From contig JAHCAY010000001.1 in NCBI GenBank assembly GCA_019634575.1, positions 3,472,001-3,536,000 on the forward strand: 64,000 nt of DNA, given 5' to 3'. Shown piece by piece: positions 61,056 to 64,000 of this stretch. The notes below the pieces were generated by a model. The model was not told the origin of the DNA. It searched no databases and worked only from the letters and a program-made list of their open reading frames with translations. This DNA is from Candidatus Didemnitutus sp. GTDB lineage: Bacteria > Verrucomicrobiota > Verrucomicrobiia > Opitutales > Opitutaceae. How positions within the stretch are numbered: the stretch's first letter is position 1; every line of letters starts with the position of its first letter. Made by a program: the position numbers and the translations under genes.

Positions 61056-61170
61056 TCAGGCCTGCGCGGGTTGCTGCGAATAGGCCTCCATGCCGACGCA
61101 CGAGCACACGAGGTTGCGGTCGCCGTAGACGTTGTCGATGCGGCCGACGCTCGGCCAGAACTTCGAGGCG
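61056..61170 (-). pseudogene. 3' fragment of glycine dehydrogenase (gcvP)
   Basis: Read on the minus strand, the frame gives [18 protein letters not shown], then [18 protein letters not shown] and a stop at 61056. This is the conserved C-terminus of the glycine cleavage system P-protein (family pattern KYWPxVxRIDxVYGDRNLxCSC). Upstream of ASKFWP the homology ceases. It is therefore a truncated tail with its terminator still attached. An 84-bp part of it is repeated at 63332-63415. Confidence 0.8.
61066..61149. repeat. 84-bp direct repeat, copy 1 (gcvP tail)
   Basis: This copy matches 63332-63415 base for base except for two positions (G/A at the ATAGGCC position, C/T at the CGGCCG position). 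The two copies are in the same orientation, about 2.27 kb apart, and flank the SRPBCC / sigma / SnoaL-like genes. Confidence 0.85.
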
Positions 61171-61253
61171 CGCGTCCACCCGTCGGGCAATCTCCATGGA
61201 GCGGATGCTTTCTTGGTCACACGCGGGCGTCTCTTTCCGTCCAAGGTCGGTAT

Positions 61254-61682
61254 ATGGGACAAACCACACCTTCGTCGGAGAGAACTTTCGTGCTCGAAGC
61301 CGTCAGCATCGCCCGTTCACGCGCGGACGTCTTCGGATTTGTGTCGGACCGCTACATGCTGCCGCGCTGGACCAGGGCCCTCCGGTCCGTCACCGCCTTG
61401 GGTGCCGAGTATGAGACTCCGCAGGGTGTTGTGGCCAGCGGACTCGAGGTGACGGCTGGGGCGGACTCGGGTGTCGTCGATTGGACCATGCGACTTCCCG
61501 ACGGTGCGGTGGAGCGTGCGTATGCCCGCGCCATCGCCGAAGGGGAGTGCCGGACCAACCTGCAATTTTTCTTCGCCCCGACGCTGCCGCCTGAAAAACT
61601 GACGGAGATGATCACGTTCTTCTCCGGTGTCGTTCGTGATGAACTGGCGGCGCTGAAATCCCTGCTGGAGGCGGCGGCATGA
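61254..61682 (+). CDS. SRPBCC-superfamily protein
   Basis: A 142-residue protein from the ATG at 61254, which has AAGG about 11 bases upstream. The pattern [33 protein letters not shown] matches the first strand and helices of the START/Bet v 1-like SRPBCC fold, and [24 protein letters not shown] is the long C-terminal helix. Such proteins bind hydrophobic ligands. The stop codon overlaps the ATG of the downstream sigma gene (ATGA), so the two are translationally coupled. That pairing suggests a regulatory link. Confidence 0.75.
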   Translation: MGQTTPSSERTFVLEAVSIARSRADVFGFVSDRYMLPRWTRALRSVTALGAEYETPQGVVASGLEVTAGADSGVVDWTMRLPDGAVERAYARAIAEGECRTNLQFFFAPTLPPEKLTEMITFFSGVVRDELAALKSLLEAAA

Positions 61683-62539
61683 ATGACGTGCCGGTCGATC
61701 TCGTGGCCCGCGCGCAATCCGGTGATCGCAGCGCGCTCGCCGACTTGGTGCGGGCGATTCAGCCGCAGCTCTTCGCGCTCTGCCTGCGCATGCTCTGGCA
61801 GCGGCAGGACGCCGAGGATGCGTGCCAGGAAATCCTCGTTCGCGTGGTCACCCGCCTCTCCACTTTCCGCGGCGAAAGCCGATTTTCGACGTGGCTTTAC
61901 CGCGTGGCGCTCCGGCACCTGATCGATTTCCGCCGCAGTTGCGCGGAAAAGGCGGTGAGCACCTTCGAGGCTTTTGCCGAGGATCTGCACCGCGGCGCGC
62001 AGGAACCCACGCAGGAACTGCGCGAGCGACCCGACTACAACGGGCTGTTGCACGAAGTCCGCACGGGTTGCTCGCTCGCCATGCTGCTCTGCCTCGATCG
62101 GCCGCACCGCGCGGCCTACGTCGTCGGTGAGATTTTCGAGTTCGACCACCTCGAGGCGGCGCGGGCGCTCGGGGTCTCGGCGCCCACGTTCCGCAAGCGC
62201 CTTTCCCGGGCACGAGCCCGCGTGCGGGAGTTCACCCAGCGTTCCTGCGGTCTCGTCAACGCAGGCGCGGCCTGCCGTTGCGCTCGCCGCGTCGCTCCCG
62301 CGTTGGCGCTCGGGCGCATCGATCCGGCGCAGCTGCAACACACCACGCCGCGCGCCGCCGTCCGGCCTTTCGAGGAGGTCGAGCACGCCATCCGCGCGCT
62401 CCAAAGCGGCGAGCGCACGGTGGCGTTGTTCCGAGCCCAGTCCTTGCCGGATCCGGTCGCCGATTTCGCGCTCACGCTCGATTCGATCCTCGCTGGTCTG
62501 GACCAGAGCGCCGCTCGTCTGGGCGAGGAGACCGGTTGA
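61679..62539 (+). CDS. ECF sigma factor with cysteine-containing C-terminal extension
   Basis: A 286-residue sigma factor. Region 2 spans about 10-80 (EDACQEILVRVVTRLSTFRG, STWLYRVALRHLIDFRR) and region 4 about 115-175 (LDRPHRAAYVVGEIFEFDHL, then EAARALGVSAPTFRKRLSRARARV). A 110-residue extension begins with SCGLVNAGAACRCARRV, a cysteine motif I associate with a subset of ECF sigma factors, where it may bind metal or sense redox state. No anti-sigma gene is adjacent. The SRPBCC gene is coupled upstream and may be the partner. Confidence 0.88.
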   Translation: MNDVPVDLVARAQSGDRSALADLVRAIQPQLFALCLRMLWQRQDAEDACQEILVRVVTRLSTFRGESRFSTWLYRVALRHLIDFRRSCAEKAVSTFEAFAEDLHRGAQEPTQELRERPDYNGLLHEVRTGCSLAMLLCLDRPHRAAYVVGEIFEFDHLEAARALGVSAPTFRKRLSRARARVREFTQRSCGLVNAGAACRCARRVAPALALGRIDPAQLQHTTPRAAVRPFEEVEHAIRALQSGERTVALFRAQSLPDPVADFALTLDSILAGLDQSAARLGEETG

Positions 62540-62621
62540 ACCCGGGCGCGCGTGCGGCGGGATAAGGAGAAAATCGCGGGAACCGGGCATGTTGCCGGCT
62601 CCCGCGGCGGCGGCATCACGG

Positions 62622-63146
62622 TTAGTTGGCCGGCGGAGCCAGCACCGCGCCCCCATAGGGATTGTCCGTGACCATCAGCCATCGCCCATCGGCTTGGTGG
62701 CGCAGCACGGCCAGCGAAAGCCCACCGCCTTTGATCGCGGCGCCGCTGGCGGGATCAGTCGCTTCCATGGACCACGGCGAGATGTGCAGCGCGATGTCGC
62801 CGGAGATGACGACGTCATGTTTGTTCATGGTGAACTTGGGCTTCATCGCGATGAAACCCTTGAGCGCTTCGCCCAGAGCCGGACCGGAAACTGTCTGGCC
62901 GGGCTGCACCACGAGGTGCGCGTTGGGCTCGTAGGTAGCCAAGGCGGCCGCGAGGTCGCCCCGCTCCATGGCAGTGGCCACCTGCTGCACGGTGGCGATG
63001 ATTTTGTCGGTGTCGCTCTGGGACTTCATGGCGGAGGGAGGATTCATGGTTTGGGATGTGGTGGGACTGCTTTGCGCGGAGAGCCAGCTGCCGCCGGCAA
63101 AGACGGACAGGCCCAGGACCGCGCAGGCTTTCGGGACGATTTTCAT
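62622..63146 (-). CDS. Exported SnoaL/NTF2-like protein
   Basis: A 174-residue protein from the ATG at 63146, with a signal peptide (1-24, ending WLSAQ). Residues about 45-165 fit the NTF2-like cone: IIATVQQVATAMERGDLAAALATYEPNAHL, SGPALGEALKGFIAMKP, VVISGDIALHISPWSM, GGLSLAVLRHQADGRWLMVTDNPYG. Related DUF4440 proteins are often found beside ECF sigma factors. Here the gene is convergent with the sigma gene and lies inside the segment bounded by the 84-bp repeats. Confidence 0.85.
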   Translation of the reverse strand: MKIVPKACAVLGLSVFAGGSWLSAQSSPTTSQTMNPPSAMKSQSDTDKIIATVQQVATAMERGDLAAALATYEPNAHLVVQPGQTVSGPALGEALKGFIAMKPKFTMNKHDVVISGDIALHISPWSMEATDPASGAAIKGGGLSLAVLRHQADGRWLMVTDNPYGGAVLAPPAN

Positions 63147-63467
63147 GTTGTTGCTTGAGTTGAACCCGTGACGGGTCGTGACGAGACGCCGATCCACGCT
63201 CCGTTGAATCGGAGGCAAGCCGGCGTCATCAATCCCTTGGACGGAAGCGAACCGCGCCGTGTGACCGGAGATATCGCTCTGATGCTTTCCAAAGAGCGCC
63301 GAACAGAGGTCGAGTGCGCCGGGACTGCGGTGCGGGTTGCTGCGAATAAGCCTCCATGCCGACGCACGAGCACACGAGGTTGCGGTCGCCGTAGACGTTG
63401 TCGATGCGGTCGACGGCTCATCCGGCTCCGGGCTTGCGGGCCGGAGTCGGGTGGCTACGGTGCGGGC
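63147..63467. other. Intergenic region holding the second gcvP-tail repeat
   Basis: About 320 bp between the SnoaL-like start and the antitoxin start. It holds a small perfect inverted repeat (ACCCGT-G-ACGGGT) about 20 bp upstream of the SnoaL-like gene, perhaps an operator, and the 84-bp gcvP-tail copy at 63332-63415. No complete gene is supported. Confidence 0.5.
63332..63415. repeat. 84-bp direct repeat, copy 2 (gcvP tail)
   Basis: On the minus strand it encodes [20 protein letters not shown] and a few following residues, after which gcvP homology ends on both sides. Unlike copy 1 it lacks the SKFWPS segment, the stop codon context and the terminator. It has two base differences from copy 1, one of them silent. 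Confidence 0.85.
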
Positions 63468-63701
63468 ATGAGCTTTCAGGAAGTCCTCGCTGAGCTGCCG
63501 AAGTTGTCGCCGGAGGAGCGCGATTTGGTGCGCGCTCGGCTGGCGGAGCTGGCGGGCGAAGAGTGGATGGATGCCGATGAGCTTTCGTCCGAGGAGAAGG
63601 CGTTGATCGAAGCGCGTATTGCCGAGCACGAACGCAATCCTGGGACGGCGATCTCGTGGGAGATAATGGAAGCTAAACTCAAGGCCCGTTACGGACTATG
63701 A
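63468..63701 (+). CDS. Antitoxin of a type II module (addiction-module/RelB-like)
   Basis: A 77-residue protein from the ATG at 63468. The pattern MSFQEVLAELPKLSPEERDL and a C-terminal EHERNPGTAISWEIMEAKLK match the short 'addiction module protein' antitoxin family, which folds as a toxin-binding helix. Such antitoxins neutralise and usually autoregulate with their toxin. Its stop codon overlaps the toxin ATG (ATGA), the standard arrangement. Confidence 0.88.
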   Translation: MSFQEVLAELPKLSPEERDLVRARLAELAGEEWMDADELSSEEKALIEARIAEHERNPGTAISWEIMEAKLKARYGL

Positions 63702-64000
63702 GTTGGCGGGTCGAGCTGCGGCCGGAGGCGCTTGCGGAGCTCGACGAGGCGGCGGCTTGGTATGAGGCGCGCAGTGCTGAGCTGGGACGCGAGTTGGTGC
63801 GAGAAGTGGCGCGAGCAATTTCTACGTTAGCTGGCGCTCCGCTGGTGCCGCGTTTGCGTCACCGCCGGTTTGGGGTGCGGTGGATTTTTTCCAAGCGATT
63901 CCCGTATCGAATCGTCTATCGCGTCGAGAGCGAACGGGTGGTCGTTTTGGCGATCATGCACGCCGCGCGCAGTGATGCGGTGTGGCACGGCAGGGCATGA
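63698..64000 (+). CDS. RelE/ParE-family toxin
   Basis: A 100-residue protein whose stop codon is the last three bases of the window. The RelE/ParE fold is clear: VELRPEALAELDEAAAWYEA, LGRELVREVARAI, RRFGVRWIFSKRFPYRIVYRV and VVVLAIMHAARSDAVW. Members either cleave ribosome-bound mRNA or poison DNA gyrase; the sequence does not decide which, though the WYEARS helix and the FPYRIVYRV strand resemble ParE-like members. It is coupled to the upstream antitoxin. Confidence 0.9.
   Translation: MSWRVELRPEALAELDEAAAWYEARSAELGRELVREVARAISTLAGAPLVPRLRHRRFGVRWIFSKRFPYRIVYRVESERVVVLAIMHAARSDAVWHGRA

Noticed and set aside
61066-63415. The 84-bp repeats as ends of an insertion sequence
   Set aside because: They are direct rather than inverted, encode gcvP codons, and no transposase or integrase lies between them.
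1-64000. tRNA, rRNA, CRISPR array or riboswitch
   Set aside because: By eye I found no cloverleaf with a TTCGA arm, no regularly spaced repeats with unique spacers and no known riboswitch core. A covariance-model scan would be needed to exclude small RNAs.

Overview
The window is a GC-rich chromosomal segment, coding densely on both strands. The gene set points to Verrucomicrobiota, most likely an Opitutaceae relative: repeated FecI-type sigma / FecR / STN-TonB receptor / TlpA loci, an MlaB-MlaE fusion, GTAG-type REP sequences and alanine-rich orphan proteins. This assignment is inference from gene content; no rRNA or other phylogenetic marker is present. I see no rRNA, tRNA, CRISPR array, insertion sequence or prophage.

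Layout. 1-2.4 kb: tail of a TonB-dependent receptor, a secreted glycerophosphodiester phosphodiesterase, and an orphan IlvM-like ACT protein behind what looks like a leader-peptide attenuator. 2.4-17.1 kb: two tandem paralogous surface-signalling uptake loci (ECF sigma, FecR anti-sigma, STN-type TonB receptor, TlpA-like thioredoxin), with a broken TlpA fragment between them. 17.2-22.0 kb, minus strand: ChaN-like protein, cytochrome P460, RecD2 helicase, a secreted orphan. 22.2-27.3 kb: small genes (HEAT-like, DUF2059, MaoC-like, DUF1304, two DUF2721, HAD phosphatase, tandem SnoaL-like). 27.4-31.0 kb: Mla/MCE lipid-transport operon. 31.6-37.0 kb: thioredoxin, dapE, dapD, panC and a ketopantoate reductase. 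37.2-41.7 kb: M13 peptidase and OPT oligopeptide transporter.

41.7-48.0 kb is the most interesting region. A Cpx-type histidine kinase and its probable response regulator, both on the minus strand, are separated by a YHYH-domain protein gene. Next to the regulator lies a gene fusing an MbnP-like copper-binding domain to an MbnH-like dihaem peroxidase. Both divergent promoter regions carry the same three-part motif at identical spacing (TTTAC-N6-TTAAC, then another TTAAC 33 bp on). A third, partial site precedes a 54-codon ORF beyond the kinase. I read this as one autoregulated envelope regulon, possibly copper-related.

48.0-64.0 kb: double cupin, CHASE4 histidine kinase, FAH-family hydrolase, an orphan lipoprotein next to a 655-residue repeat protein, a CxxCH protein, a GreA/GreB-family factor, and an 883-residue protein with two cyanovirin-like C-terminal repeats. 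Then comes a short SRPBCC / ECF sigma / SnoaL-like cassette flanked by two 84-bp copies of a gcvP 3' end, followed by a RelE/ParE-type toxin-antitoxin pair that ends at the window edge.

Dispersed non-coding structure includes GTAG-type REPs (one inside a fecR gene), two 35-bp heptamer arrays (one inside recD2), a pair of AT-rich near-perfect palindromes, and several intrinsic terminators.
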